Part shown: positions 34,194 to 42,690 of the stretch, piece by piece
Layout: each line of letters opens with the position of its first letter
Numbering within the stretch: the stretch's first letter is position 1
Assembly: GCA_017649485.1 (NCBI GenBank)
Contig: JAGCGS010000024.1
Span: 1 to 61,672, forward strand
DNA: 61,672 bases
Direction: 5' to 3'
Source of the DNA: Bacteroidaceae bacterium
GTDB taxonomy: Bacteria; Bacteroidota; Bacteroidia; Bacteroidales; Bacteroidaceae
Position numbers and translations under genes: made by a program
The notes under the pieces: generated by a model
Told to the model about the DNA's origin: nothing
Databases searched by the model: none
Seen by the model: the letters and a program-made list of their open reading frames with translations, nothing else

Positions 34194-34667
34194 TCATTCA
34201 TGATGATACGGACTACCGTTTAAAATGCTCATGGCTCTATATAGTTGCTCTACGAAAATGAGGCGAATCATCTGATGAGAGAAGGTCATCTTGCTTAAAG
34301 AAAGCTTTTCTTGAGCTGCTTCATATACAGCAGGTGAGAAACCGTAGGGCCCTCCGATGATAAAGACCAAGCGACGGTTGGTTGTGTTGAACTTACGTTT
34401 CATGTAGTCGGCAAACTCTATGGAACGCATTTCCTTTCCGTGCTCGTCGAGCAACACGACGGTGTCACCTGGTTGCAACGACTTCAGGATGAGTTCTCCT
34501 TCTTTCTCCTTCTGTTGCTCCTCGCTCAAACTCTTTGTGCCCTTTAGCTCGGGAATGACCTCTAAGTCGAAAGAAATGTAGTGCTTGGTGCGTTGCACAT
34601 ACTCGTCAATTGCCTGGATAAAATACTTCTCTACTGTCTTTCCTACCACCAATAATACTGTTTTCAT
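34194..34667 (-). CDS. rlmH: 23S rRNA (pseudouridine1915-N3)-methyltransferase RlmH
   Basis: 157 residues, the family's usual length. This SPOUT-class enzyme methylates pseudouridine 1915 in helix 69 of 23S rRNA. It opens with MKTVLLVVGKTVEKYF; the SAM-binding trefoil-knot motifs IIGGPYGFSPAVYE and SLSKMTFSHQMIRLIFVEQL are present, and it ends with SILNGSPYHHE. It is divergent from nadC with a TAACTTTG box at 34694-34701. Confidence 0.97.
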   Translation of the reverse strand: MKTVLLVVGKTVEKYFIQAIDEYVQRTKHYISFDLEVIPELKGTKSLSEEQQKEKEGELILKSLQPGDTVVLLDEHGKEMRSIEFADYMKRKFNTTNRRLVFIIGGPYGFSPAVYEAAQEKLSLSKMTFSHQMIRLIFVEQLYRAMSILNGSPYHHE

Positions 34668-34693
34668 CTTTTATGCTTATGGATTTCTGCCCT

Positions 34694-34701
34694 CAAAGTT
34701 A
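34694..34701 (-). promoter_or_regulatory. -7 box for rlmH
   Basis: Minus-strand TAACTTTG, 26 bp upstream of the rlmH ATG. Confidence 0.6.
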
Positions 34702-34722
34702 GCTTTTTTTCTTGAATTATAT

Positions 34723-34730
34723 TATCTTTG
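34723..34730 (+). promoter_or_regulatory. -7 box for nadC
   Basis: TATCTTTG, 26 bp upstream of the nadC ATG. It sits 21 bp from the divergent rlmH box, so the two promoters overlap in their upstream regions. Confidence 0.65.
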
Positions 34731-34756
34731 CCCTATAAAACTATCATTGCAGTGAT

Positions 34757-35605
34757 ATGGAAAAAGAAAGAGAATTGATAGACAGACTGATTGATCTGTC
34801 GTTTGCAGAAGATATTGGTGATGGCGACCACACCACGTTATCATGTATTCCAGAAACGGCGATGGGCAAATCGAAGTTGCTCATTAAGGAAGAAGGTATC
34901 CTGGCAGGTGTGGAGATTGCCAAGGAAGTGTTTCATCGATTTGACCCCGAACTAAAGGTAACTGTCTATATTGAAGATGGAACACCCGTCAAGCCTGGCG
35001 ATGTGGCTATGGTAGTGGAAGGCAAAATTCAGAGTCTCTTGCAAACCGAACGCCTGATGTTGAACATCATGCAACGCATGAGTGGCATCGCTACTATGAC
35101 GCATAAGTATCAAGCCAGATTAGAAGGCACTCATACTCATGTGTTAGATACACGCAAAACCACCCCTGGAATGCGAATTCTGGAGAAGATGGCAGTGAAA
35201 ATCGGTGGTGGCATGAACCATCGTATTGGCCTGTTTGACATGATTCTGCTAAAGGATAACCATGTGGATTTTGCAGGTGGCATCGACAAGGCAATTACCC
35301 GAGCCAAAGAATATTGCAAGGCTAAAGGCAAGAACCTCAAGATAGAGATTGAGGTGCGTAACTTTGACGAACTGCAACAGGTACTCGAATTAGGAGGTGT
35401 CGACAGGATTATGTTCGATAACTTTACGCCAGAGATGACCCGTAAGGCTGTGGAGATGGTGGCTGGAAGGTATGAGACAGAGTCTTCTGGTGGAATTACC
35501 TTTGATACGTTGCGCGATTATGCCGAGTGTGGCGTTGATTTCATCTCAGTGGGGGCGCTGACTCATTCTGTCAAAGGACTTGACATGAGTTTTAAAGCCT
35601 GCTGA
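34757..35605 (+). CDS. nadC: Nicotinate-nucleotide diphosphorylase (carboxylating)
   Basis: 282 residues. The enzyme converts quinolinate and PRPP to nicotinate mononucleotide in de novo NAD synthesis. Recognisable motifs are AEDIGDGDHTT near the N-terminus, LQTERLMLNIMQRMSGIAT, LDTRKTTPGMR, HRIGLFDMILLKDNH with phosphoribosyl-binding residues, and the C-terminal SSGGITFDTLRDYAE and ISVGALTHS. nadA and nadB are not in the window. It is followed by a hairpin and then the ECF sigma operon. Confidence 0.97.
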   Translation: MEKERELIDRLIDLSFAEDIGDGDHTTLSCIPETAMGKSKLLIKEEGILAGVEIAKEVFHRFDPELKVTVYIEDGTPVKPGDVAMVVEGKIQSLLQTERLMLNIMQRMSGIATMTHKYQARLEGTHTHVLDTRKTTPGMRILEKMAVKIGGGMNHRIGLFDMILLKDNHVDFAGGIDKAITRAKEYCKAKGKNLKIEIEVRNFDELQQVLELGGVDRIMFDNFTPEMTRKAVEMVAGRYETESSGGITFDTLRDYAECGVDFISVGALTHSVKGLDMSFKAC

Positions 35606-35622
35606 TAATGACGTACATAAGT

Positions 35623-35654
35623 AATGGCTATGCCCTATATGGGGCATGGCCATT
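35623..35654 (+). terminator. Hairpin after nadC
   Basis: AATGGCTATGCCC and GGGCATGGCCATT pair around a short loop, with one G-T wobble. Only a weak TTGTTGTATT follows, so it may be a poor terminator. Confidence 0.5.
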
Positions 35655-35759
35655 GTTGTATTAATGCTTTTTAACAAAAAACTTTACCTCTTTTCTCGCT
35701 TTTCTACGTCTTAATAATAGAAAGCATTAGGAATTGAGCGTAGATGTAAGACGAAAGTT

Positions 35760-36323
35760 TTGAAAGCCGACGAGTTGAAACTGGTGGAGGGGTGTAGGAA
35801 AGGTGATGCGAACGCTCGCAAGCAGCTTTACACTCAATATGCGGAGCAAATGCTTGCCGTTTGCTATCGTTATACGGGTGACATGGATGATGCTTACGAT
35901 GTATTGCACGACGGCTTTATCAAGATTTACACCCGCTTCTCATTTAGGGGAGAGAGTTCACTGAAAAGTTGGATGTACAAGGTAATGAGTACGCAGGCCA
36001 TTGATTTCATGAGGCAGAAACATACCAATGTAATCACTCGGATGGATGAGGAGGAACTACCTGATGTGCCCGACATGGATGAGAAAACTATGGTTGAAGA
36101 GGGGAGGGGAATCGATGAGCAAACGCTCATGCAAATGGTGGCAGCATTGCCTGAGGGATGCAGGATGGTGTTTAACCTCTTCGTCTTTGAAGGCAAGTCT
36201 CATAAGGAAATAGCAGAGTTGCTGCACATTAAACCTGAAACATCTAAATCTCAGTTCCGTTATGCTAAGCTTTTGTTGGCAACAAGAATTAAACAATTTA
36301 TTGAGCATGAAAGAGAAAGATGA
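35760..36323 (+). CDS. ECF-subfamily RNA polymerase sigma factor
   Basis: 187 residues, probably started by TTG at 35760 (MKADELKLVEGCRKGDANA), since no ATG lies upstream in frame. Region 2 spans YTQYAEQMLAVCYRYTGDMD through SLKSWMYKVMSTQAIDFMRQ; region 4 spans LPEGCRMVFNLFVFEGKSHK through SKSQFRYAKLLLATRI. The gene overlaps the next one by 17 bp. That gene encodes a single-helix membrane protein, the usual place for a cognate anti-sigma factor. The regulon is unknown. Confidence 0.92.
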   Translation: MKADELKLVEGCRKGDANARKQLYTQYAEQMLAVCYRYTGDMDDAYDVLHDGFIKIYTRFSFRGESSLKSWMYKVMSTQAIDFMRQKHTNVITRMDEEELPDVPDMDEKTMVEEGRGIDEQTLMQMVAALPEGCRMVFNLFVFEGKSHKEIAELLHIKPETSKSQFRYAKLLLATRIKQFIEHERER

Positions 36324-37389
36324 TTTGACGGCGTTATTTCAATCCTTAGGCGATGCAAAGATGCAGGTGAAAGAGGGATTTTGGGAAGGTTTGGAGAAAG
36401 ACCTTTCAGCTGTCATTATACAGACTGAGGATGTAGAACCTGCAAAGCGTGTTGTGATGCGACCCCAGTATCGCAAATGGGTGGCTGCAGCTTCCGTACT
36501 TCTTATCGTGGCAGCTGGCTCTTTTACTTTTTGGTCTTTGAATTCACAAGAACAACAGATTCAGCAGGCTTTCAATGAAATTGTTGCTAATGTCGATGCT
36601 GTTAATGTAGAAGATGTTACAGATTCTTCTACACCTATTATATATAATAATGGTAAACAATCAATAGCAAGTGCTCAACGTATAAACAACAGAGGTCAAC
36701 GTTCTACGCTCAGCGGATTGATACCCGCTTCTTTAAACTCATCGGAGGTGACAGAAGTTGATGATGACGATGAAATGGTGCCTGTTGAAGTGACTTTCCA
36801 GATTATTGAGCATGGCTATATTAAAGGAGGTAACTCTTCTAACGGTTTACTCAATGTTTCTAACGGCAATCTTGCTGATTCAGAGGGCGACGCGGCAACG
36901 ACTACTATATCGGATGGCAAGAATTCCAAGTGGGCTTTAAAGCCTGCTGTAGGTACGGCTCTTCCAAAAGGCGAGTTCAATATGCCATTAATAGCTGGTA
37001 TGATGCTGGAACGCAAAATTAACAAGACTTTGGCAGTTGAGGCCGGCTTGCTGTACAACTATCTGCCAGTTCACAATGATGAGAATCAATCATCAATATC
37101 ATTACCTGTGAAATTAGATGTGAACCTCGCTGAAAGCAAGAAGGTGGATCTGTATGCTACAGTTGGTGGCGTGGCAGAGAAGCTTTTAGGCAAGTCATTC
37201 AGTGAGGAGCCTGTACAACTGGCTGCCACAGCTGGGTTGGGTGTGCGTTATAAGGTGAATGACAATCTGGCCATCTATGCGGAGCCATCGCTTTCGCATT
37301 ACTTCGATACTGATGGCAACACCCGAACCCTGCGTACGGAACAAGCTGTTAATGTGAATCTTTTGTGCGGTGTCCGCATGAGTTATTAA
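36307..37389 (+). CDS. Putative anti-sigma-like membrane protein with C-terminal outer-membrane-barrel-like domain
   Basis: 360 residues from MKEKDDLTALFQSLGDAKM; the ATG at 36307 overlaps the ECF gene. About 55 cytoplasmic residues with acidic and amphipathic helices precede one membrane helix (about 58-77, WVAAASVLLIVAAGSFTFW), the layout of an anti-sigma factor. A low-complexity linker (about 100-205) leads to a 150-residue beta-rich C-terminus (KWALKPAVGTALPKGEFNMP, ERKINKTLAVEAGLLYNYLP, LGVRYKVNDNLAIYAEPSLS) that ends in VRMSY and looks like a small porin/OmpA-type barrel. An inner-membrane anchor joined to a barrel-like domain is unusual. The anti-sigma role is inferred from position. 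Confidence 0.7.
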   Translation: MKEKDDLTALFQSLGDAKMQVKEGFWEGLEKDLSAVIIQTEDVEPAKRVVMRPQYRKWVAAASVLLIVAAGSFTFWSLNSQEQQIQQAFNEIVANVDAVNVEDVTDSSTPIIYNNGKQSIASAQRINNRGQRSTLSGLIPASLNSSEVTEVDDDDEMVPVEVTFQIIEHGYIKGGNSSNGLLNVSNGNLADSEGDAATTTISDGKNSKWALKPAVGTALPKGEFNMPLIAGMMLERKINKTLAVEAGLLYNYLPVHNDENQSSISLPVKLDVNLAESKKVDLYATVGGVAEKLLGKSFSEEPVQLAATAGLGVRYKVNDNLAIYAEPSLSHYFDTDGNTRTLRTEQAVNVNLLCGVRMSY

Positions 37390-37411
37390 TCCACTGATTA
37401 TCCATTGCAAT

Positions 37412-37948
37412 ATGAGAGCGAAGATGCAAAACTGGTTGTCGCTGATGCTGTTGTCATTGGCATTGACATGGGTTTCCTGCTCCGACGAGACGCTGGATAT
37501 GGAGAACCCCGATGTGGATTTGTTTGTCAAGTTGCTTAAATCTGGCACCTTGACTGTAAATGAAGAAACTGGCATGGTGACGATGCCTAACTTCACTACA
37601 GATGATATTGAAGGATTGTTGCGCTATGCTGAAGACTTGACAGAGATATCTTCTTTCCCCTTAGCTCCTGTGTCTTATTTGGCAGGAGGCAAGCCCCGTT
37701 TAGGAGAGTGTATCTTGTGGATGGTGGAGTCCATTCGTTTGGGTACGAATGCTTCATTGGGTTGTCGAATGGTACACAAGGATGCTTTGAACTATGAGGG
37801 CATTTATTTCCTTAATGATGATGAGCTGCTGGATGCAGCTGCTTATTATCGTAGGTGGTGGAATAAGGTAAATCATACAGGAGGTTTGACAATTATACAT
37901 ACTTCGGAAGTTGAGCCTTTAGCTGACTCAGATTATAGATGGTGGTGA
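37412..37948 (+). CDS. Lipoprotein of unknown function in the ECF sigma operon
   Basis: 178 residues with signal peptide and lipobox WVSC (about Cys23) followed by SDETLD. The body contains DVDLFVKLLKSGTLT, MPNFTTDDIEGLLRYAEDL and ECILWMVESIRLG, and ends DYRWW. It resembles Bacteroidetes lipoproteins often found after sigma/anti-sigma pairs, but I cannot name the family. It starts 22 bp after the anti-sigma-like gene and is probably cotranscribed. Confidence 0.75.
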   Translation: MRAKMQNWLSLMLLSLALTWVSCSDETLDMENPDVDLFVKLLKSGTLTVNEETGMVTMPNFTTDDIEGLLRYAEDLTEISSFPLAPVSYLAGGKPRLGECILWMVESIRLGTNASLGCRMVHKDALNYEGIYFLNDDELLDAAAYYRRWWNKVNHTGGLTIIHTSEVEPLADSDYRWW

Positions 37949-37964
37949 TAAATCCCTGATCTTT

Positions 37965-38420
37965 ATGAAAAAGTGGTTATTCTTGATGCTGTCGATAATG
38001 ATGGCATGGGATGTCATGTGTGCACAGGAATGGACGAAAGCCGATTCTATTCGCTTAGATCAACTGCTCAAGTCGGATGGTGAGATTAAGCTTAACCCTC
38101 GTGCATTAGATGAACTGCAAGGCAATTCTTTTGCTGGTAGTCAGTCAGCTGTTTCCGAGAAACCTTGGCTGGAATTCGACTATACCATGCCCAAACTCAA
38201 GCTTCCCAAGGAGCAGGGAATTAGTATGCAGATAAATATTCCAACATTTACACCACCTACTAATGGCTTGACTTTCACAGGAGACCTGGCTTATCATCTT
38301 ACCAAGTACTTCACCCGTGAGTATTGGGATTTCCGCAACAAGCGCAATATAAAGAAAACGCTTGATGTCTTGAAAAACTACGAGGTAGTGATGCCAGATA
38401 GTTTGCAGAGTGGAAAATAA
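37965..38420 (+). CDS. Small exported protein of unknown function in the ECF sigma operon
   Basis: 151 residues with a signal peptide ending near MCAQEW. The mature part has ADSIRLDQLLKSDGEIKLNP, then TMPKLKLPKEQGISMQI and YFTREYWDFRNKRNIKKTLD. It matches no family I can name with confidence. It starts 16 bp after the previous lipoprotein gene and so belongs to the same operon as the ECF sigma factor. Confidence 0.75.
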   Translation: MKKWLFLMLSIMMAWDVMCAQEWTKADSIRLDQLLKSDGEIKLNPRALDELQGNSFAGSQSAVSEKPWLEFDYTMPKLKLPKEQGISMQINIPTFTPPTNGLTFTGDLAYHLTKYFTREYWDFRNKRNIKKTLDVLKNYEVVMPDSLQSGK

Positions 38421-38458
38421 TTTGTAACTTGCACCCTCAAAACAATAATGTTGGAATT

Positions 38459-39403
38459 ATGAATAGAATTACTTCTCTTTTCGGAATAGAATATCCTGTA
38501 ATTGCAGGTGGTATGGCTTGGTGTAGTGGTTGGCGTTTGGCAGCTGCAGTGAGTAATGCTGGAGGATTGGGCTTAATAGGTGCCGGATCAATGACTCCGG
38601 AGTTGTTGCGAGAACATATAGAGAAATGTCAGGCAGGAACCAATAAACCTTTTGGAGTGAATGTGCCTTTGATGAAGCCTGGTGTGGAAGATATGATGAA
38701 CATAATTGCCGATATGGGTGTAAAGGTGGTTTTCACTTCGGCTGGTAGTCCTAAGAAATGGACAGGCTGGTTGAAGAGTCGTGGTATTATAGTGGTGCAT
38801 GTGGTATCTTCTTCAAAGTTTGCCAAAAAATGTGAAGATGCTGGTGTGGACGCTGTAGTGGCTGAGGGTTTTGAAGCTGGAGGACATAATGGAAGGGAGG
38901 AAACCACTACGATGTGCTTGATACCTGCTGTTCGCAAGGCTACCTCCCTACCTTTGATTGCTGCTGGTGGTATTGGCAATGGTCCTTCTATGTTGGCTGC
39001 ATACGCATTGGGTGCAGAGGGTGTGCAGATTGGAACTCGCTTTGCTTTGACAGAAGAGAGCTCTGCCAGTGAGGCTTACAAGAATTTCTGCCTTAATTTG
39101 GAGGAGGGTGATACCATGTTGATCTTGAAGAAACTATCACCAACTCGTATGGCAAAAAACCCTTATCGTGAACTACTTGATAAAGCTGAAGCTGATGGAG
39201 CAACAGCCGAACAATTGTTGGAGATTATTGGTGCAGGTCGTAATCGCATGGGTATTTTTGAAGGTGACCTGGTGAATGGTGAAGTTGAAATAGGACAGAA
39301 TGCCTCTCAGTTCAGGGGTAAAGGCATTCAAAAGGTAGCAGAAGTGATGGCTGAGATACTGGAAGAATATCAAGAGGCTAAAAAGAGGCTCTGTTCCGTT
39401 TAA
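38459..39403 (+). CDS. FabK-like enoyl-ACP reductase / nitronate monooxygenase family flavoprotein
   Basis: 314 residues from MNRITSLFGIEYPVIAGGMA. The FMN-binding TIM barrel shows AGGMAWCSGWRLAAAVSNAG, KPFGVNVPLMKPGVEDM, AEGFEAGGHNGREETTT with the His-Asn/Gly pair of the FabK active site, PLIAAGGIGNG and GVQIGTRF. Overall similarity to FabK (enoyl-ACP reductase II) is stronger than to classic nitronate monooxygenases, including the helical C-terminus. The role would be the last step of fatty-acid elongation, but the family is hard to split by sequence alone. The 3' end overlaps the convergent DsbA-like gene by 26 bp. Confidence 0.85.
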   Translation: MNRITSLFGIEYPVIAGGMAWCSGWRLAAAVSNAGGLGLIGAGSMTPELLREHIEKCQAGTNKPFGVNVPLMKPGVEDMMNIIADMGVKVVFTSAGSPKKWTGWLKSRGIIVVHVVSSSKFAKKCEDAGVDAVVAEGFEAGGHNGREETTTMCLIPAVRKATSLPLIAAGGIGNGPSMLAAYALGAEGVQIGTRFALTEESSASEAYKNFCLNLEEGDTMLILKKLSPTRMAKNPYRELLDKAEADGATAEQLLEIIGAGRNRMGIFEGDLVNGEVEIGQNASQFRGKGIQKVAEVMAEILEEYQEAKKRLCSV

Positions 39404-40016
39404 GTAATTTGCTCAATCGCAGCTCTAATAAAGAATAAGGTGAAAAACCTTCTGTGAGGATATCCATTTCCCCATTCTCTTCATAGATGAGGGTGGGGTA
39501 GTGTTCTGCATATTTTTCTGCAAAAAGAAAAGCCTGGCGAGTGTGTCGTTGTATTTCATCGGAAGAGAAATGCTGGAAAAATGCCTGCTTGTCAATGCCC
39601 AATTTCTCACAAATTTCTAAATAGACAGTCTGTTCATTTAAGTCTTTTCCCTCATGGAAACGGGCTTGTAGTACTTCATGGGCAAAATGCAAAGTCTGTT
39701 GAGAAACTGTAGCACGACAAGCCATAATTGCACGACTGGGCACCTCACTGTCCAACACCATCTCTTTTGTTTGCAGGGATGCTTCGTATGCTTTTCCGAA
39801 AGGCTTGCCTGTTTCTTTTGCGATACTGGCATTGCTGCGTTTTATGGCAAAAGAATTATCCGGTGACTGAATCTGTACGAATTCACCCACTAACATGCCA
39901 GCGGGTATTACCTCAAATGTCAACTTTCCCTCAAGGGTGTCGAACAACTGCATGATGTGGTCACTTGTAGCGTAGCACCATTTGCAGTATGGATCCATGA
40001 TGTAGTAAATCTTCAT
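39378..40016 (-). CDS. DsbA-family (FrnE-like) thioredoxin-fold protein
   Basis: 212 residues from MKIYYIMDPYCKWCYATSD. The redox motif CKWC (Cys11, Cys14) opens a thioredoxin fold with a helical insertion (NASIAKETGKPFGKAYEASL). The cis-Pro loop is near EHYPTLIYEENG. There is no signal peptide, so it acts in the cytoplasm, as do FrnE-like relatives. It overlaps the convergent FabK-like gene by 26 bp. A 40-nt perfect hairpin lies between this gene and galK. Confidence 0.88.
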   Translation of the reverse strand: MKIYYIMDPYCKWCYATSDHIMQLFDTLEGKLTFEVIPAGMLVGEFVQIQSPDNSFAIKRSNASIAKETGKPFGKAYEASLQTKEMVLDSEVPSRAIMACRATVSQQTLHFAHEVLQARFHEGKDLNEQTVYLEICEKLGIDKQAFFQHFSSDEIQRHTRQAFLFAEKYAEHYPTLIYEENGEMDILTEGFSPYSLLELRLSKLLKRNRASF

Positions 40017-40030
40017 AGGTGTATATAATA

Positions 40031-40070
40031 ATTGATGTGTCAAAATGCAATAGCATTTTGACACATCAAT
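40031..40070 (-). terminator. Perfect 18-bp inverted repeat between galK and the DsbA-like gene
   Basis: ATTGATGTGTCAAAATGC (40031-40048), loop AATA, and its exact complement (40053-40070). On the minus strand it follows galK by 12 bp and precedes the DsbA-like ATG by 14 bp. An AT-rich TATTATATAC follows. It may end the galactose operon; the exact symmetry also allows an operator. Confidence 0.6.
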
Positions 40071-40082
40071 AAACACAATACG

Positions 40083-41237
40083 TTATACCAATCGACGGGC
40101 ACCATCACTAATAACCACGTCGTAGATCTTGCAGCGTTTGCCAAATACCTCGAAATAGCGTTTGCGCACTTCACTCACGAAGGTACTATAGAGCTCTTCC
40201 TTTACCAGGTTGATGGTACAGCCACCAAAACCGCCACCCATTACGCGCGAGCCAGTGACACCACAGTCGAAAGCTATATCGTTTAAGAAGTCGAGTTCAT
40301 CACAACTTACCTCATAGAGCTTGCTCATGCCTTGATGAGTCTCATACATCAACTCACCAACTGTTTCATAGTCATTCTGCTCCAAAGCATCACAAACATC
40401 GAGTACACGCTGTATCTCTTCTATTACATATTCGGCACGCATGTAGTCTTCTTCAGAAACCTCATCCTTTACTTCAGCCAGCATATCCATTGTGGCATCG
40501 CGTAGGAATTGCACCTCTGGATAAATCTTTTGTAAAGCTGCCACCACATTCTCGCAACTCTCGCGGCGTTTGTTGTAGGCCGACGAAGCAAGCTCGTGCT
40601 TCACTACACTGTCAACTAATACTAAACGATATCCTTGCGGGTCGAATGGATAATACTTGTATTCCATTGAACGGCAATCCAGTCGCATAAGACTACCTTT
40701 TTTACCAAAGATGGAAGCGAACTGGTCCATGATACCGCATTTTACGCCACAATAGTTGTGCTCAGTAGCTTGCCCTACTCTTGCTAACTCGAATTTGTCA
40801 ATCATGTTATCGCCAAATAATTCATTGAGCGCGTATGCGAAAGTGCTTTCCAAAGCAGCAGATGATGACATTCCTGCTCCGAGTGGTACATCACCCGCAA
40901 ATGCTGTGTTGAAACCTTTTACTTCAACGCCACGCTTGATCATCTCACGGCAAACACCGAAAATGTATCTTGCCCAAGAAGTTCTTGGAGCATCCTCCTC
41001 GTTCAGTCCGAACTCCACATAGTCCTTCATGTCGATGGAGTATGCCTTCACCTTATCGGTACCATTGGGCCTAATTTCAGCCATGATACCTTTGTCAACT
41101 GCTCCTGGAAATACAAAGCCACCGTTGTAGTCGGTGTGCTCACCTATCAGATTGACGCGTCCTGGTGAAGTAAAAACAGCCCCAGTCAGTCCATCGAAAT
41201 GTTTGATGAAGCGACTTCTAACGTATTCTATTTCCAT
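40083..41237 (-). CDS. galK: Galactokinase
   Basis: 384 residues. It phosphorylates galactose at C1 in the Leloir pathway. The GHMP-kinase motifs are complete: PGRVNLIGEHTDYNGG (sugar recognition), PLGAGMSSSAALESTFA (phosphate-binding loop) and MGGGFGGCTINLV (motif 3); the catalytic Asp is in CGIMDQFAS. It is the last gene of a galM-permease-galK operon. galT and galE are not in the window. Confidence 0.98.
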   Translation of the reverse strand: MEIEYVRSRFIKHFDGLTGAVFTSPGRVNLIGEHTDYNGGFVFPGAVDKGIMAEIRPNGTDKVKAYSIDMKDYVEFGLNEEDAPRTSWARYIFGVCREMIKRGVEVKGFNTAFAGDVPLGAGMSSSAALESTFAYALNELFGDNMIDKFELARVGQATEHNYCGVKCGIMDQFASIFGKKGSLMRLDCRSMEYKYYPFDPQGYRLVLVDSVVKHELASSAYNKRRESCENVVAALQKIYPEVQFLRDATMDMLAEVKDEVSEEDYMRAEYVIEEIQRVLDVCDALEQNDYETVGELMYETHQGMSKLYEVSCDELDFLNDIAFDCGVTGSRVMGGGFGGCTINLVKEELYSTFVSEVRKRYFEVFGKRCKIYDVVISDGARRLV

Positions 41238-41256
41238 GGTTCTAAAAAAGTTAAAG

Positions 41257-41282
41257 AAAGACGGGGCATGGACCCCGTCTTT
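41257..41282 (-). terminator. GC-rich hairpin between permease and galK
   Basis: AAAGACGGGG / CCCCGTCTTT, a perfect 10-bp stem with a 6-nt loop; part of the right arm (CCCCGTCT) recurs at 41291-41298. No strong U-tract follows on the minus strand, so it may attenuate transcription or protect the mRNA and does not clearly end the operon. Confidence 0.5.
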
Positions 41283-41318
41283 ATGGCGTTGCCCCGTCTC
41301 TATAATGATTAATAGAAA

Positions 41319-42644
41319 TTAGTCTACCTTGATGTCCTTGTTCACATTCTTACTACCAATCAGTGCGTAGAAAATCATGTAAGCCAAAACAAGAACTACG
41401 AGCCAGTAGCTTACACGCAGAGATGACATGGTGTCGCTCACGATTGAGTTCTGGATCAGAGGCAGGATACCGCCACCAACAACCATCATCATGAAGATAC
41501 CAGAAGCCTTCTCAGTATATTTACCCAAGCCTTCAGTAGCTAAGTTGAAGATGCAGCCCCACATGATAGAGGTGCAAAGACCCATCAACACTAGGAATAC
41601 GGTGAACAGAGGCACATTGTTTACTGCGAAAGAACCGTTGCTGAAACCTACCATTGAAACACCCGTGGTTTCAGGAACAAACATAGAAATGAGTACCAAG
41701 ATGATACCAACACAAGAAACTGTGAGCAGCTGAGTGCGGCTTGAAATCTTTCCAGAAATGAAACCTGAGGTCAGACGGCCTACTAACATCAACAACCAGT
41801 ACAGACCAGTCATACCACCAATGATAGCAGCTGCATTGGCAGAGTTAGCTGGGTCAAACAGGTTAAAGTTTACTTCCTTACCTAAGAAGTTACCGAAAGT
41901 ATTAGGGATACCAACTTCCATACCTACATAGCAGAAGATAGCTACTGCACCGAGGATGAAGTGACGGAAGCTCCAAGGACTGTGAGGATCCTTAACGGTA
42001 GCAACCTCAACCTTTTGCTGGCGTGGTTCCTGAATATTAGCCATGTAGATAACAATGAATGCTACAACGAAGATTGCTATAGCGCCAAACAGCATAGGAC
42101 TAACTTCGTTGATAGTAGTGCTCTTGGTGATGGCTCCTACGTATGCACCTACCATAATTGGGGCGATAGTACCTGCAAATGAGTTGCAAGCGCCACCTAA
42201 CTGCAGCAGCTGGTTACCCTTGGTACCACCGCCGCCGATGAGGTTCAGCATAGGGTTCACCACGGTGTTCAGCATACATACGCAGAGACCGCAAACGAAT
42301 GCGCCCAGCAGATAGATGCTGAAGCCAGTAACACCAGCGCTGAAGCCAGAAGCATACTGGATCAACAGACCAACGATACCTACTGCGATTGCAATCAGGG
42401 CTGTCTTCTTGTAACCCACCTTAGTCAGCATGTTACCAGCTGGAATACCCATGAACAAGTATGCTAAGAAGTTCATGAAGTTACCCATGAAACCGAGTGC
42501 TGGGTTGTTGCCCACTGCATCGTCCATTGTCCAAATGTTACCTACTGGCGCAGCCATGTTGGTTACGAAAGCAATCATTGCGAAGAGGAAGAACATGGTA
42601 ATAATGGCTACCATGCTACCACTTTTTTTCTGTTCTTGTGTCAT
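41319..42644 (-). CDS. Sugar MFS transporter, FucP/GluP-type (probable galactose/glucose permease)
   Basis: 441 residues with about twelve membrane helices. ATNMAAPVGNIW-like N-terminal residues, NFLAYLFMGIPAGNMLTKVG, KKTALIAIAVGIVGLL and GNQLLQLGGACNSFAGTIAP are typical of the FucP/GluP branch of sugar:proton symporters. Its position between galM and galK argues for galactose as a substrate; this is an inference from context. Confidence 0.9.
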   Translation of the reverse strand: MTQEQKKSGSMVAIITMFFLFAMIAFVTNMAAPVGNIWTMDDAVGNNPALGFMGNFMNFLAYLFMGIPAGNMLTKVGYKKTALIAIAVGIVGLLIQYASGFSAGVTGFSIYLLGAFVCGLCVCMLNTVVNPMLNLIGGGGTKGNQLLQLGGACNSFAGTIAPIMVGAYVGAITKSTTINEVSPMLFGAIAIFVVAFIVIYMANIQEPRQQKVEVATVKDPHSPWSFRHFILGAVAIFCYVGMEVGIPNTFGNFLGKEVNFNLFDPANSANAAAIIGGMTGLYWLLMLVGRLTSGFISGKISSRTQLLTVSCVGIILVLISMFVPETTGVSMVGFSNGSFAVNNVPLFTVFLVLMGLCTSIMWGCIFNLATEGLGKYTEKASGIFMMMVVGGGILPLIQNSIVSDTMSSLRVSYWLVVLVLAYMIFYALIGSKNVNKDIKVD

Positions 42645-42690
42645 AGTTTTTTAATTTATTAGTTATTAATATTGTTGATTATATCCTTAG

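Noticed and set aside
41257-41298. Attenuator between the permease and galK using two CCCCGTCT copies
   Set aside because: The second copy has no full partner arm and no U-tract or leader peptide is present; only the first hairpin is kept as a weak feature.
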